DNA of 43,417 nucleotides from Ameyamaea chiangmaiensis (GTDB lineage Bacteria; Pseudomonadota; Alphaproteobacteria; Acetobacterales; Acetobacteraceae): NCBI RefSeq assembly GCF_013376175.1, contig NZ_JABXXR010000011.1, positions 1 to 43,417 of the forward strand, read 5' to 3'. Shown piece by piece: positions 33,174 to 41,574 of this stretch (position 1 is its first letter; each line of letters starts with the position of its first letter). The notes under the pieces were generated by a model. It saw only the letters and a program-made list of their open reading frames with translations, ran no database searches and was not told where the DNA came from. The position numbers and the translations under genes were made by a program.

Positions 33174-34037
33174 TCACGCATGTGGAGAATGCCGTGCTCG
33201 TTCCTCATAGGCGACGTGGTAATTTCCCCCCGTTCGCTCGATGCGCGCGAAACCGAGCTCACCAAGATGCATCCCGGCGATCAGAAGCCGTTCCGAACTG
33301 ACCATATCCAGCAATCTCGATCGCGTCGCTGCGGCGAGATGTGTATCCTGATCGAACGCGATCGACACGTCCGGCCGTGGGATCTGGATCTGGGGGAAAT
33401 GGACAATGTCGCCCCAGACGAACAGGTTCTGGCCACCGGACTCAAGGCGGTAGCCGGTATGTCCTGCCGTATGGCCAGGGAGCGGAACCGCCGTCATGCC
33501 GGGAAGCACGTCGCCGGTCTCGAACATACGCAACCTGCCACGATAAGCGGCAAACGCCTGACGGGCGAAGATGAAGTTGCCATGGGCACGCTCGGGCGCG
33601 CGGCTCAGATTGCCGTCATCCTGCCAGAACGCGACTTCCTGCCGATGGGCGATGAGCTCGGCGTTCGGGAATGCGGCTTCGCCTGTGGGGTTGAGCAGTC
33701 CACCGACATGGTCTGGATGGGCGTGCGTCAACAGGATGGCGTCAATAGCAGCAGGCTGGATGCCCGCCTGGGCGAGGTTGTCCTTCAGCCGGCCGCCCCA
33801 TTGTTTGAAACCGCCCGCGCCGGCATCGATCAGGACCGTGCGACCACCTCCGCGCACCAGATAGCAGTTGATGTGGATAGCGGTGTGATCCCGTATCCCC
33901 GCATTCTCCTGCATTTGAGAGGCATCGTCAGCATCGATATTCGAGAGTAGGCCGAAACTGGCGTGGAGATAGCCGTCGCTGATGGCTGTGAGGGTCAGGT
34001 CGCCAACCGTCTGGCTGGGAAAATCGGTCATCGTCAT
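33174..34037 (-). CDS. MBL-fold metallo-hydrolase
   Basis: 287 aa. The metal-binding set is complete: THAHPDH (His105, His107, Asp109, His110), His189 in LPGHTAGH, Asp210 in WGDIVHF and His257 in AGMHLGE. It belongs to the broad lactonase/arylsulfatase-like MBL group and differs from the AttM-type enzyme in the same island. No export signal is apparent. The start at 34037 (MTMTDFPSQT) follows AGAGAAGAAAC; a much longer frame from a GTG at 34394 runs over the upstream tautomerase gene and was rejected. It is third in the minus-strand operon. The hydrolysed bond is unknown. Confidence 0.88.
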   Translation of the reverse strand: MTMTDFPSQTVGDLTLTAISDGYLHASFGLLSNIDADDASQMQENAGIRDHTAIHINCYLVRGGGRTVLIDAGAGGFKQWGGRLKDNLAQAGIQPAAIDAILLTHAHPDHVGGLLNPTGEAAFPNAELIAHRQEVAFWQDDGNLSRAPERAHGNFIFARQAFAAYRGRLRMFETGDVLPGMTAVPLPGHTAGHTGYRLESGGQNLFVWGDIVHFPQIQIPRPDVSIAFDQDTHLAAATRSRLLDMVSSERLLIAGMHLGELGFARIERTGGNYHVAYEERARHSPHA

Positions 34038-34057
34038 GTTTCTTCTCTGGCGTGAGT

Positions 34058-34384
34058 TCAGTTGCGTGCGTGGATGCTCGACGCTTCGTAGCCGAAGCAG
34101 CGAATGCGCGCGGTCAGATCGGTGCTGCTCTGAATGACGTCGTCCAATTCCATCATGAACCGGTCCATCACGGCCGCTGTCCGGAACGGTTCGAGGCGAT
34201 ACTGGATCTCGACAAAGGCCGGATGCCCCCGACCATGCCGAACGGCGACAAAAATGACATGCACATTCTCCAGGGCCGCCCGAAGGAGGCCGGTGCAGAG
34301 CGCTGTGCATCGCTCCGTGAGCGCCACGAGCGTCTCCTCCGGCGGCATCCTGTCTTGCGAGATGTAGAGAGTGACATTGGGCAT
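34058..34384 (-). CDS. Tautomerase-superfamily protein (4-oxalocrotonate tautomerase/MSAD-like)
   Basis: 108 aa starting MPNVTLYISQDRMPPEETLV, so Pro becomes the N-terminal catalytic base. LTERCTALCTGLLRAALENV and VHVIFVAVRHGRGHPAFVEI give the tautomerase fold. It is shorter than the tautomerase of the HxlR operon and of a different subgroup. It lies 6 bp after the upstream unknown gene and 20 bp before the metallo-hydrolase, forming one operon. Keto-enol isomerisation of an oxo acid is the probable activity. Confidence 0.8.
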   Translation of the reverse strand: MPNVTLYISQDRMPPEETLVALTERCTALCTGLLRAALENVHVIFVAVRHGRGHPAFVEIQYRLEPFRTAAVMDRFMMELDDVIQSSTDLTARIRCFGYEASSIHARN

Positions 34385-34390
34385 CGGCGT

Positions 34391-34936
34391 TCACCGCGCG
34401 CTGGCGGTGGCGACGTCATCGCCGTTCGTCAATTGCGGCGTCATCGGCGCATAGACGTGAACATCGTCCGGCAGATGTCCGATATCTCCGATCACGTCGC
34501 GACCTGCTGTCGCGAGCCAGCGATGTTCCGGGAACTTCTCCATGGCGACCGCGCGCATCGCTGACGGCTTCAGGCCCAATTCGCGCAGCGGCTGAGGCCC
34601 TGTTGTGCTCAGCACCAGATATTCGGTTTCGCCGACGGCGGGGGCGCGCTCGACGCCCTCGTACAGGTTTCGGTGCCAATCCGTGATGTGCTGCTGCCAG
34701 CGGGCGAAGTTGCCGCCGCCCTTCTGACGATATTCCTCGCCGGTCAGAATATCGAGGCCGTCGATCGAATGGAGAGCGAGGTAGACGGGGCAGCCGCCGC
34801 TCAACGCCTTGAAACGCTGTGAAGTGTGAAAGCCGCTGACAGAAATCAGGGCCGGCAGCTTGTCCAGGCTGTAAAACGCGTTCCACTCCGCGTCGCTGTG
34901 CGGGTCAGCAAAGCTGCATTCAACTGTATAGATCAT
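34391..34936 (-). CDS. Conserved hypothetical protein, possible dimeric-barrel type
   Basis: 181 aa. It starts MIYTVECSFADPHSDAEWNA, with WNAFYSLDKLPALISVSGFH and TSQRFKALSGGCPVYLALHS, the pattern of an EthD-/DUF4286-like ferredoxin-fold barrel. A second half follows (GGGNFARWQQHITDWHRNLY, RAPAVGETEYLVLSTTG). GGAGG seven bases upstream of the ATG at 34936 fixes the start; longer frames to 34984 or 35128 have no such site. It heads the operon with a tautomerase and MBL hydrolase and is divergent from a GcvA-type LysR gene. A small-ligand-binding or isomerase role is inferred only. Confidence 0.72.
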   Translation of the reverse strand: MIYTVECSFADPHSDAEWNAFYSLDKLPALISVSGFHTSQRFKALSGGCPVYLALHSIDGLDILTGEEYRQKGGGNFARWQQHITDWHRNLYEGVERAPAVGETEYLVLSTTGPQPLRELGLKPSAMRAVAMEKFPEHRWLATAGRDVIGDIGHLPDDVHVYAPMTPQLTNGDDVATASAR

Positions 34937-34992
34937 CTCATCGCCTCCGGCCGGCCGCACAGCGCTTCCGGCTTCGTTTGTCATTGATATTT

Positions 34993-35002
34993 TATCATGA
35001 TA
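34993..35002. promoter_or_regulatory. TATCATGATA palindrome in the divergent promoter
   Basis: Perfect 10-bp palindrome within the 157-bp gap between the tautomerase operon and its LysR gene. AT-rich DNA with further TCGAT motifs (35018-35031) follows. It is a reasonable LysR half-site pair but is short. Confidence 0.35.
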
Positions 35003-35093
35003 GGAGGCGAATAATTCGATCGTTATCGATATTGGGTCACCCTTCAATGATCTAATGTCAAGCTGGGGTCGATCAAACCGGTGGAGGCCGCCG

Positions 35094-35993
35094 ATGCGCC
35101 GTAAAATTCCCAGCAATTCCGCTCTCATGGCGTTCGAGGCATCGGCGCGTCATGGCAGCTTCGCACGCGCCGCGGACGAACTGGCACTCACCGAAGGAGC
35201 AATCAGCCGCCAGATCGGTCGGCTGGAGGCTTTCCTCGGCGTTACACTGTTCGAGCGCGTCGGCAACCGCGTCAGGCTTCTGCCGAGCGGGGAACGGTAT
35301 GCCGCTCAGGTTCGCGAGTCTCTCGACCGGCTGGAGCGTGACAGCCAGTATCTGATGGGACAGCCCAGCGATGGCGCCAGCATCGATATCGCGACGATCC
35401 CGACTTTCGCCACGCGATGGCTCATTCCCCGCCTTGGACGATTTCAGGAGCGCCACCCCAACATCATTGTGCATCTTGCCGAACGAATGGAGCCATTTGT
35501 GCTCGCAGGAAGCGGCTTCGACGCCGCGATCCATTTCGAGCATCCCGCGTGGACTGGTATGAGAACGCACCGGTTGCTGCACGAGACGCTGGTGCCCGTC
35601 TGCCATCCGACTCTTCTCAACAAAGGCGCAGACGCGGCATCTCTCGACCGCCTGCCACGTCTGCACCGCCGCCAGAACCCGGATGCCTGGCAGCGTTATG
35701 CACAGGAGACCGGAATCACGCTGACCAATCCCGCGATCGGCCCATGCTACGACCTCCACATCATGCTGATCGAGGCCGCACTGGCGGGACTTGGCGTCGC
35801 GCTGGTGCCGCGCCTCTATGTCGAGACGGAATTGGTGGAAGGTCGTCTGGTCGCGCCCTGGCCTGAAGGCCAGTCGATCTCCAAGACCTTCAGCCTGATC
35901 CTCCCAGAGCCGATCCGGTTGAGTGACGGTCCGATACAGGCGTTTGCGGATTGGCTGCTTTCGGAAGCGCACACTCTGCCCCGAGCCGGCTGA
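35094..35993 (+). CDS. LysR-family regulator, GcvA/AmpR-like group
   Basis: 299 aa. The N terminus SNSALMAFEASARHGSFARA, then TEGAISRQIGRLEAFLG, is typical for the GcvA/AmpR branch; the effector domain has IDIATIPTFATRWLIPRLGR and GSGFDAAIHF. The ATG at 35094 has GGAGG six bases upstream; an earlier frame start at 35055 lacks a site. It is divergent from the tautomerase/MBL operon (probable target). It is convergent with the beta-lactamase gene, so it is not in the usual AmpR arrangement, although a role there is not excluded. Confidence 0.88.
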   Translation: MRRKIPSNSALMAFEASARHGSFARAADELALTEGAISRQIGRLEAFLGVTLFERVGNRVRLLPSGERYAAQVRESLDRLERDSQYLMGQPSDGASIDIATIPTFATRWLIPRLGRFQERHPNIIVHLAERMEPFVLAGSGFDAAIHFEHPAWTGMRTHRLLHETLVPVCHPTLLNKGADAASLDRLPRLHRRQNPDAWQRYAQETGITLTNPAIGPCYDLHIMLIEAALAGLGVALVPRLYVETELVEGRLVAPWPEGQSISKTFSLILPEPIRLSDGPIQAFADWLLSEAHTLPRAG

Positions 35994-36050
35994 GGTGGCG
36001 GCTTGCTCGATCGACAGCGGCCGTTCCGCCGCCGCTGGCAGGCCGTTCGA

Positions 36051-36935
36051 TTATGCGTTTCTCGTAACGATGCGTGCTACATCGGCCAAAACGGCTTCCT
36101 GTTCCGCAACGGAACCATGTGCCTTGCCGAGATAGGCCGCGACGACGATGGGAGGGCGATCGGGTGGAAAGATCACCCCGATATCGTTGGTCGCGATTCC
36201 TTCCCACGTCCCGGGCTTGTTCGCGATCCGCCACCCCGCCGGCAAACCGGCCCGCAGGCGCTGTGCGGCCGCATCTCTGGACGCCATCATCCACTCGGTC
36301 AGGTGCGCTCGCAACGTCGGCGACAGAGCGGAGCCGAGCACGATGCGTTGCAGTGTGCCCACCATCGCGCGCGGCGAAGTCGTGTCGTGCGTTTCTCCGG
36401 GCTTGACGATATTGAGAGCCAGTTCGGTCTTGTTGATACGGGTCGTGTGATCACCTATTGAGCGCAGATAGGCGGTCAATGCAGAAGGTCCGCCGAAGCT
36501 GGCCATCAGCAGATTTGCCGCAGTGCTGTCGCTGACAATTGCTGCCGCTTCGCAGAGCTGCTCGACTGTCATGCCGTCAGCAAGGTGCGGTTTAGTCGCC
36601 TTGAAAGGCATGACCAGATCCTTTTCGCTGAAGAAGACTCTTCGGTCCAGCTTCTCTTCTCCGCGATCAACGCGAGCGAGCGTGAACGCGATAGCCAGAG
36701 CCTTGAACGTGCTGCACAGAGCGAAGCGTTCATCGAGACGGTTCCCAACTACCTGACCGGTCGCGGTGTCCAGGACGGCAACGCCAAGATGGCCACCACT
36801 GCGAATTTCGAGTTCCCTGAGCCGGTCTTCGACAATGCTTCGGCCGTCATCTGCGCGAGCGCCGCGCCCGAACAACCAGGGTAATGCAATGAGTGGGGTC
36901 AGAAATGTAGTCCGCCGTGTGTAGATTCGATTCAT
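36051..36935 (-). CDS. Class A beta-lactamase-like protein with altered SDN and KTG motifs
   Basis: 294 aa with an N-terminal export signal containing an Arg pair (YTRRTTFLTPLIAL), possibly Tat-like. The fold landmarks are those of class A enzymes: STFK (nucleophile Ser75, Lys78), and omega-loop Glu171 and Asn175 in NKTELALN. But the SDN loop reads SDS (135-137, Asn to Ser) and the KTG triad reads KPG (240-242, Thr to Pro). Cys74 precedes the catalytic serine. The start at 36935 follows AAAGGC. It should hydrolyse beta-lactams in the periplasm, but the two substitutions could change spectrum or efficiency. It is convergent with the LysR gene. Confidence 0.87.
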   Translation of the reverse strand: MNRIYTRRTTFLTPLIALPWLFGRGARADDGRSIVEDRLRELEIRSGGHLGVAVLDTATGQVVGNRLDERFALCSTFKALAIAFTLARVDRGEEKLDRRVFFSEKDLVMPFKATKPHLADGMTVEQLCEAAAIVSDSTAANLLMASFGGPSALTAYLRSIGDHTTRINKTELALNIVKPGETHDTTSPRAMVGTLQRIVLGSALSPTLRAHLTEWMMASRDAAAQRLRAGLPAGWRIANKPGTWEGIATNDIGVIFPPDRPPIVVAAYLGKAHGSVAEQEAVLADVARIVTRNA

Positions 36936-37148
36936 TTTGCCTTTACGTCCTCCATACCTTTAAGTTTCTATCTTTTTGACCCATGCATCAGGTTGCCCAT
37001 CGAGATCGATGCAGCTTTTTAGGCTGGATTATTACAAAATCGTGGGCGTGTCCTGACACTAGTCAGTATCCTCGCCTTGATCGCCGCCACGCACCCGGCG
37101 GGATGCGACGCCAAAGAATTTGAGGTTATGAGATATGAAAGCTTGCGG

Positions 37149-37586
37149 TCATTCACCGTACTTCAAGTGGATGAGAGGGTAAGGTTTACCTTGCCCGTCG
37201 AGCGGCGAACGACCGGCGCGCCTGAAGCCCATTTTTTCATAGAAGCCGATCGCCTGACTGTTCTGCTCATTGACGTCGGTTGTCATTTTAGGATGAAGTG
37301 CAAGGCCGTGACGTACCAGTGCGGCACCAATTCCGGCTCCTCGACATGCGGGATCGACGAACAGCGCCTCCATGTGTCCCTTGTCGATCACCATGAAGGC
37401 TAGCGGATAGTCATTAGCATCCACGGCAAGCCACAGCGGCGCTTGGGGCAGAAAGCCACGCACCATCTCTTCTATGGAAAGTCGATCCTCCGGCGAGAGA
37501 AAGTCATGCGTTGCATCAACCGCGCCACGCCAGATTTCCACTGTGCGATCGCCCTCGTCGGGGCGGGAGCGTCTAATTGTGGTCAT
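37149..37586 (-). CDS. yjaB: GNAT acetyltransferase, YjaB-like
   Basis: 145 aa matching E. coli YjaB throughout: TIRRSRPDEGDRTVEIWRGA, VDATHDFLSPEDRLSIEEMV, PQAPLWLAVDANDYPLAFMV, VDPACRGAGIGAALVRHGLA (acetyl-CoA loop) and NEQNSQAIGFYEKMGFRRAG. YjaB is an acetyl-CoA-binding acetyltransferase without a firm substrate. The ATG at 37586 has GAGGAAGGGACA before it; an upstream ATG at 37604 is part of that region. It lies downstream of the frameshifted VOC gene on the same strand (58-bp gap), so the two may have formed an operon. Confidence 0.9.
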   Translation of the reverse strand: MTTIRRSRPDEGDRTVEIWRGAVDATHDFLSPEDRLSIEEMVRGFLPQAPLWLAVDANDYPLAFMVIDKGHMEALFVDPACRGAGIGAALVRHGLALHPKMTTDVNEQNSQAIGFYEKMGFRRAGRSPLDGQGKPYPLIHLKYGE

Positions 37587-37643
37587 TGTCCCTTCCTCAT
37601 TCATTTGCCGGAAACAAGGGAGCTCCGCAGAGGCATTGCTCCG

Positions 37644-38040
37644 TCAGGCATGCAAATCAGCTCGCTGGATCACCACCATACAGTCATCGGGGTCTTCAAA
37701 GGTTCGGCCTGAGTGATCCCAATAGGGGTTGAGCGCCGCTGAACCCGGCTCCTTTCATTCTTTCGACGGCAACCTGCCATTCTGTAGGGTCAGGAAGGTA
37801 GAACACGAGGAGATTGTCTCGTGTCGGTGCGCGACCTGCGGTATGTCCATGCGCCTTCGTGAACTCGAAATGATAAGGTGCGCCTGCATGTCCGAGCATC
37901 ACGCCGTCGAAACCATCGTGGTCCTCAATTCGATGCAAAATTTCCAGCCCGAGGACGTCTCCATAAAAACGAATAAGCGCTTCTACATCGTCGGTGGGAC
38001 CGGCGACGCGTGGCTTGGGGGAGCCATTAGAAGTTTCCGA
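37644..38040 (-). pseudogene. VOC-family (glyoxalase/bleomycin-resistance-like) gene, frameshifted and without a clear start
   Basis: GPTDDVEALIRFYGDVLGLE, DHDGFDGVMLGHAGAPYHFE and RAPTRDNLLVFYLPDPTEW belong to a YycE-like VOC protein. Near 37735 the frame shifts by one base; the C terminus LNPYWDHSGRTFEDPDD and VVIQRADLHA follows in another frame and ends at 37644. Upstream of the first conserved block the frame is open to about 38083 but has no ATG or GTG. Either a true decaying gene or a sequencing error explains the shift. An intact copy would be about 130 aa. Confidence 0.75.
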
Positions 38041-38155
38041 TAATGCTGGCTGGCGACCGGAACATAAGGCGCGCTACAGTCGTGATTAAGAAAAGCCATC
38101 TGCGAGGCGACGATGGCTACGCTGCTCGTTACTTTCCGACTTTTGGTTTTCTGGA

Positions 38156-38617
38156 TCATGTTCTGGACGACACTTCGAGAGCATCGTCGCCACTGCCGAT
38201 ACTGAATGCTATTTCCTGCCCGAATGACAATTCAAGCGTGTTGCCATCCGGGTCAGAGATATACGTCCAGAGGCCGACCGGCGGCCCATCATTGCGCGGG
38301 GCAGACCGCAGGATGCCGCGGCGCTCAGCTTCGGCCGCACGGCGCGAGACATCTTCCGGCTTGGCACACGCAATGCCTATGTGACCGAATGGTCCGAGTG
38401 GCGTATCATTCAAATTAGTAGATGCAACGAGGACAAGCGCGAACGGGCGCGAGCCATCCGCCATCCACGCGACCTCTTCGATATCGCCGCCTACGGTTCG
38501 GCGATGAATTACCTGAAGATCGGCAAATTCCTGATAGAAGGCGATACTCTTATCGAGATCGCGCACGACCAGCGCTACGTGGGACAATCCTAGATCTGTT
38601 TCGGGCGACCGGATCAT
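38156..38617 (-). CDS. VOC-family protein (glyoxalase-like)
   Basis: 153 aa with one full VOC domain: LGLSHVALVVRDLDKSIAFY (metal-type His), GPFGHIGIACAKPEDVSRRA, and SDPDGNTLELSFGQ with the final Glu ligand. It could be a metal-dependent lyase, dioxygenase or binding protein. The ATG at 38617 follows AAGGAGAATTGAAC; a longer frame to 38818 crosses the LysR gene. It is divergent from a LysR gene with a 72-bp gap and is probably controlled by it. The substrate is unknown. Confidence 0.88.
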   Translation of the reverse strand: MIRSPETDLGLSHVALVVRDLDKSIAFYQEFADLQVIHRRTVGGDIEEVAWMADGSRPFALVLVASTNLNDTPLGPFGHIGIACAKPEDVSRRAAEAERRGILRSAPRNDGPPVGLWTYISDPDGNTLELSFGQEIAFSIGSGDDALEVSSRT

Positions 38618-38689
38618 GTTCAATTCTCCTTTCCCCTCAATTTGCACCATTGACAGATCGAATGAAAATCGAAGATTGATATACAAATC

Positions 38690-39616
38690 ATGCAGGATAC
38701 GAATAACTTCCATCCATCCGATTTCGGTTTGCTGCCGTTCCTCGAGGCGCTGATTGAGGAGCGACATGTCTCGCGCGCAGCCTTGCGGCTCAACCGTTCG
38801 CAGCCGGCGGTCAGCCACGCTCTGGCGAGGTTAAGGGACATCTTCAACGATCCGCTGCTGGTGAGAGGCGAAGGCGGCCTGCAGCCAACAGCGCGGGCGC
38901 TTCAACTCGCTGAGCCACTGGGTGAGGCCCTTGCGCTGATGCGCTCCATGGTAGCCCAGCCGTCCTTCAACACGGAGCAGTGCCACCGCCATTTTCGTCT
39001 TTCTCTGTCGGACTATGGAGCGGCAATCCTCCTGCCTACCCTCGTATCGCGACTTCGAAAGTCGGCACCGTTGGTCGACCTTTCCATCGTATCATACGGC
39101 AGGGAACGCGCGCTTGCCGCGCTGATAGACGGGGAGATTGATCTGGCGGTTGGGGTATATCCCATCCTCAAGCAGGCTAGGCACGCCGACCTCAGAAGTG
39201 CACTGCTCTTTGAAGAGACGTTTGCTTGCCTGTTGAATGAATCGAGCGGGTGTGGCGCGCTTTCCTTCGATGATTACCTCGCCCGTCCGCATGTACGGGT
39301 TAGTGTTGCATTGCAAGACGACAGTGAGGTCGACGACGCGCTTGCACGCCTTGGTTACAAGCGCCGCATCGCAGTCCAGCTTCCGCATTGGTCTGCCGCA
39401 CCCGACCTTGTCAGGGGAAGCGATCTCGTGCTGACCGCAGCGAAGCGTAGCATTGAGCATCTGGGAAGGGGAGGCCTCCAGTGCAGCGCACTACCGTTCC
39501 AGCTGAGCAGCTTTCCATTCGTCCAGACATGGCATCGCCGTCGCGAAAAGGATGCCCCGCATAGATGGCTCCGAGAGGAAATCGCCGCAATAGCCGGTGC
39601 CGAGGGGCGGAGGTAG
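38690..39616 (+). CDS. LysR-family regulator, NodD/PcaQ-like (VOC module)
   Basis: 308 aa. HTH FGLLPFLEALIEERHVSRAA, then SQPAVSHALARLRDIFNDPL, typical of the NodD/LeuO-like branch with its DPLLVR motif. The effector domain includes HRHFRLSLSDYGAAILLPTL. TTGACA occurs at 38650-38655 in the divergent gap, and GATTGATATACAAATC lies directly before the ATG as a possible LysR box. No Shine-Dalgarno is visible. It is divergent from the VOC gene and convergent with the next LysR gene. Confidence 0.88.
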   Translation: MQDTNNFHPSDFGLLPFLEALIEERHVSRAALRLNRSQPAVSHALARLRDIFNDPLLVRGEGGLQPTARALQLAEPLGEALALMRSMVAQPSFNTEQCHRHFRLSLSDYGAAILLPTLVSRLRKSAPLVDLSIVSYGRERALAALIDGEIDLAVGVYPILKQARHADLRSALLFEETFACLLNESSGCGALSFDDYLARPHVRVSVALQDDSEVDDALARLGYKRRIAVQLPHWSAAPDLVRGSDLVLTAAKRSIEHLGRGGLQCSALPFQLSSFPFVQTWHRRREKDAPHRWLREEIAAIAGAEGRR

Positions 39617-39674
39617 TATCCGGGCAGTCATCGAGCACCGTGAGCCTTGGCAGCAGGGACGTGCGTGGCACCGT

Positions 39675-40562
39675 TCACCGTGTCGGCAATTGGCCAGCCA
39701 CGCCTGGATTTTCGATCGTAGCCTTGAGGATGTGCGCGAGATCCTGGGCGGCTTCTGGCAGATGATCCTGCTTCAACATCCGCAACTCAAGTGGCGGCAG
39801 TGCCGGCAAGCAATTGTCCAGCCGGCGTATTCCGGGTGGCACGCCATGGGCTGTGCGCACGGTGACGCCCAATCCAAACCGTAAGGCAGCCCAAACACCG
39901 GGCAGGCTGGGGGTGGTAAGTGAAAGGCGCCATCGGATGTCAGCCTCATCAAGCGAGCGAAGTGCTGCCTGCCGGAACAGGCAGGGATGATCAAAGAGCA
40001 CAAGCGGAAGAGTGCCAGAGACATCGCGAAGCGGTTCACTGTCTTCATCTTTGGAAAACCACAACATCGGCATCGTCGCCAGGAGTTCCCCATTTCTCGG
40101 ACGATCCATGCCTGCGAAGGCGAGAGCAAGATCGAGCCGCCCGGACTTTACTTCGTCTTCGAGTGCGTAGTTTCTGCCTGCACGAACCGCGACGTGCACG
40201 TTCGGTCGTTTCTGCGAGAAGGTCGCGAGAGCACTGGGCATGACGTCCTCGAAGAAATCCTGCGGCAGGCCCAGGCGGATGGTTGGGGGTGCCACCGATG
40301 CACCCAACGCCATGGCTGCCTCATCATGCATGGCTACAATCCGACGGGCGTAAGTGAGGAGAGTGTCGCCTGCTTCCGTTGGCGCCAATCCGCGGCCGCG
40401 CCGGTGGAACAGGGCATGACCTGCCTGCTCTTCGAGGCGCTTCAGCTGCATACTGACAGCTGACTGCGATCTGCCGAGATGTAGAGCGGCGCGCGCGAAA
40501 CTGCCGAGGTCGGTGCCCACGATCATCGTACGCAGCGCTTCAATGTCGAACTGTGGCACCAT
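39675..40562 (-). CDS. LysR-family regulator (dehydrogenase module)
   Basis: 295 aa. HTH FDIEALRTMIVGTDLGSFAR, then SQSAVSMQLKRLEEQAGHAL; effector domain with IRLGLPQDFFEDVMPSALAT and GRLDLALAFAG. The ATG at 40562 has AAGGA upstream. It is divergent from the beta-hydroxyacid dehydrogenase gene with a 91-bp gap containing a palindrome, so it probably controls that enzyme. It is distinct from the five other LysR proteins of the element. Confidence 0.88.
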   Translation of the reverse strand: MVPQFDIEALRTMIVGTDLGSFARAALHLGRSQSAVSMQLKRLEEQAGHALFHRRGRGLAPTEAGDTLLTYARRIVAMHDEAAMALGASVAPPTIRLGLPQDFFEDVMPSALATFSQKRPNVHVAVRAGRNYALEDEVKSGRLDLALAFAGMDRPRNGELLATMPMLWFSKDEDSEPLRDVSGTLPLVLFDHPCLFRQAALRSLDEADIRWRLSLTTPSLPGVWAALRFGLGVTVRTAHGVPPGIRRLDNCLPALPPLELRMLKQDHLPEAAQDLAHILKATIENPGVAGQLPTR

Positions 40563-40597
40563 CTACCCGATTCCTTGAAGTTGGAATTCAAACTTAT

Positions 40598-40613
40598 CAA
40601 ATTTTCGAATTTG
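40598..40613. promoter_or_regulatory. CAAATT-TTCG-AATTTG palindrome
   Basis: Perfect 6-bp arms around TTCG in the divergent gap between the LysR and dehydrogenase genes, with a second partial palindrome TTGGAATTCAA just upstream (40581-40591). Probable LysR binding region. Confidence 0.5.
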
Positions 40614-40653
40614 TTAGGATGGATTAATCTCCTGAGAAAACAGGAGACACAGG

Positions 40654-41574
40654 ATGAATAATTCGACGTCGATCGGGTTCATTGGGCTAGGCACAATGGG
40701 ATTGCCGATGGCTTTGAATCTCGTCCGAGCGGGAACGAAACTGATCGTGTGGAACCGTTCTGCCGAGCGTTGCGGGCCGCTGGTGGGACTCGGCGCGATC
40801 GCGCCACCCAGCGCTGCCGATGTATTTGAACAATCCGAGACGATTATCCTGATGCTTGCCGACGAGGCCGCTACCGACGCCGTGCTTGGCCGCGGATTAC
40901 CCGATTTTACCCAACGTGTGGCCGGACGCCGGATCGTCGCGATGGGCACGGTGCGGCCCGGCTACTCATTTGCGTTGGCAAATGAGATCAAGAAGGCCGG
41001 CGGGCGCTATGTGGAGGCACCAGTCTCGGGGTCGCGCAAGCCTGCGGAGGCCGGTGAACTTGTGGGGATGCTGGCGGGGGAGAAAGAGGACCTGGCCGAA
41101 ATACGGCCTCTATTCGAACCGCTTTGTCGGGAAGTCTTCGATTGTGGCCCGGCACCCAACGCTCTGCGCATGAAGCTCGCGGTTAACGTGTTTCTGATCA
41201 CCATGGTGACTGGGCTCGCCGAGGCGGCGCATTTTGCCGAGCGGCACGGTCTCGATCTGAACCGTTTCATCACAATTCTTGACGCCGGCCCGATGGCGAG
41301 CGACGTGTCGCGGATCAAGGCTGCGAAGGTGGTACGTCGAGATTTCGAGCGTCAGGCAGGGATTTCCGACGTTCTGAAGAACAGCCGCCTCGTCATTGAA
41401 GCCGCCCGGGAGGCAGCCATAGCCTCGCCTCAGATGGACGCCTGCCTAACGCTTTACTCAGAGACGGAAGCCTTGGGCTTTGGCGGTGACGATATGATCG
41501 CTGTCGTCCGAGCAATCGAAGAGCGAACCACAGCGATTTCGCTAGCGAAAAGAGCCGAGAGAAGGCGTGAATGA
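40654..41574 (+). CDS. NAD(P)-dependent beta-hydroxyacid dehydrogenase (3-hydroxyisobutyrate/6-phosphogluconate type)
   Basis: 306 aa. Rossmann motif GFIGLGTMG (8-16) at the N terminus, the substrate signature APVSGSRKPAEAG, and the catalytic Lys174 in MKLAVN place it in the beta-HAD family (tartronate semialdehyde reductase, 3-hydroxyisobutyrate and glyoxylate/succinic semialdehyde reductases). An Asn-Arg pair (VWNRSAERCG) after beta-2 points to NADPH. An AGGAGA site precedes the ATG. It is divergent from one LysR gene and overlaps the next LysR gene by 8 bp. A small aldehyde-acid reductase would fit with the lactonase and tautomerase modules. Confidence 0.9.
   Translation: MNNSTSIGFIGLGTMGLPMALNLVRAGTKLIVWNRSAERCGPLVGLGAIAPPSAADVFEQSETIILMLADEAATDAVLGRGLPDFTQRVAGRRIVAMGTVRPGYSFALANEIKKAGGRYVEAPVSGSRKPAEAGELVGMLAGEKEDLAEIRPLFEPLCREVFDCGPAPNALRMKLAVNVFLITMVTGLAEAAHFAERHGLDLNRFITILDAGPMASDVSRIKAAKVVRRDFERQAGISDVLKNSRLVIEAAREAAIASPQMDACLTLYSETEALGFGGDDMIAVVRAIEERTTAISLAKRAERRRE

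Noticed and set aside
33174-34394. 406-residue version of the MBL hydrolase starting at a GTG in 34394
   Set aside because: The first 119 residues are the out-of-frame reading of the tautomerase gene; the MBL family starts near MTMTDFPSQT at 34037.
35094-36935. AmpR-ampC type pair (GcvA/AmpR-like LysR beside a beta-lactamase)
   Set aside because: AmpR genes are divergent from their target with a shared promoter; here the genes are convergent, and the LysR is divergent from the tautomerase operon.
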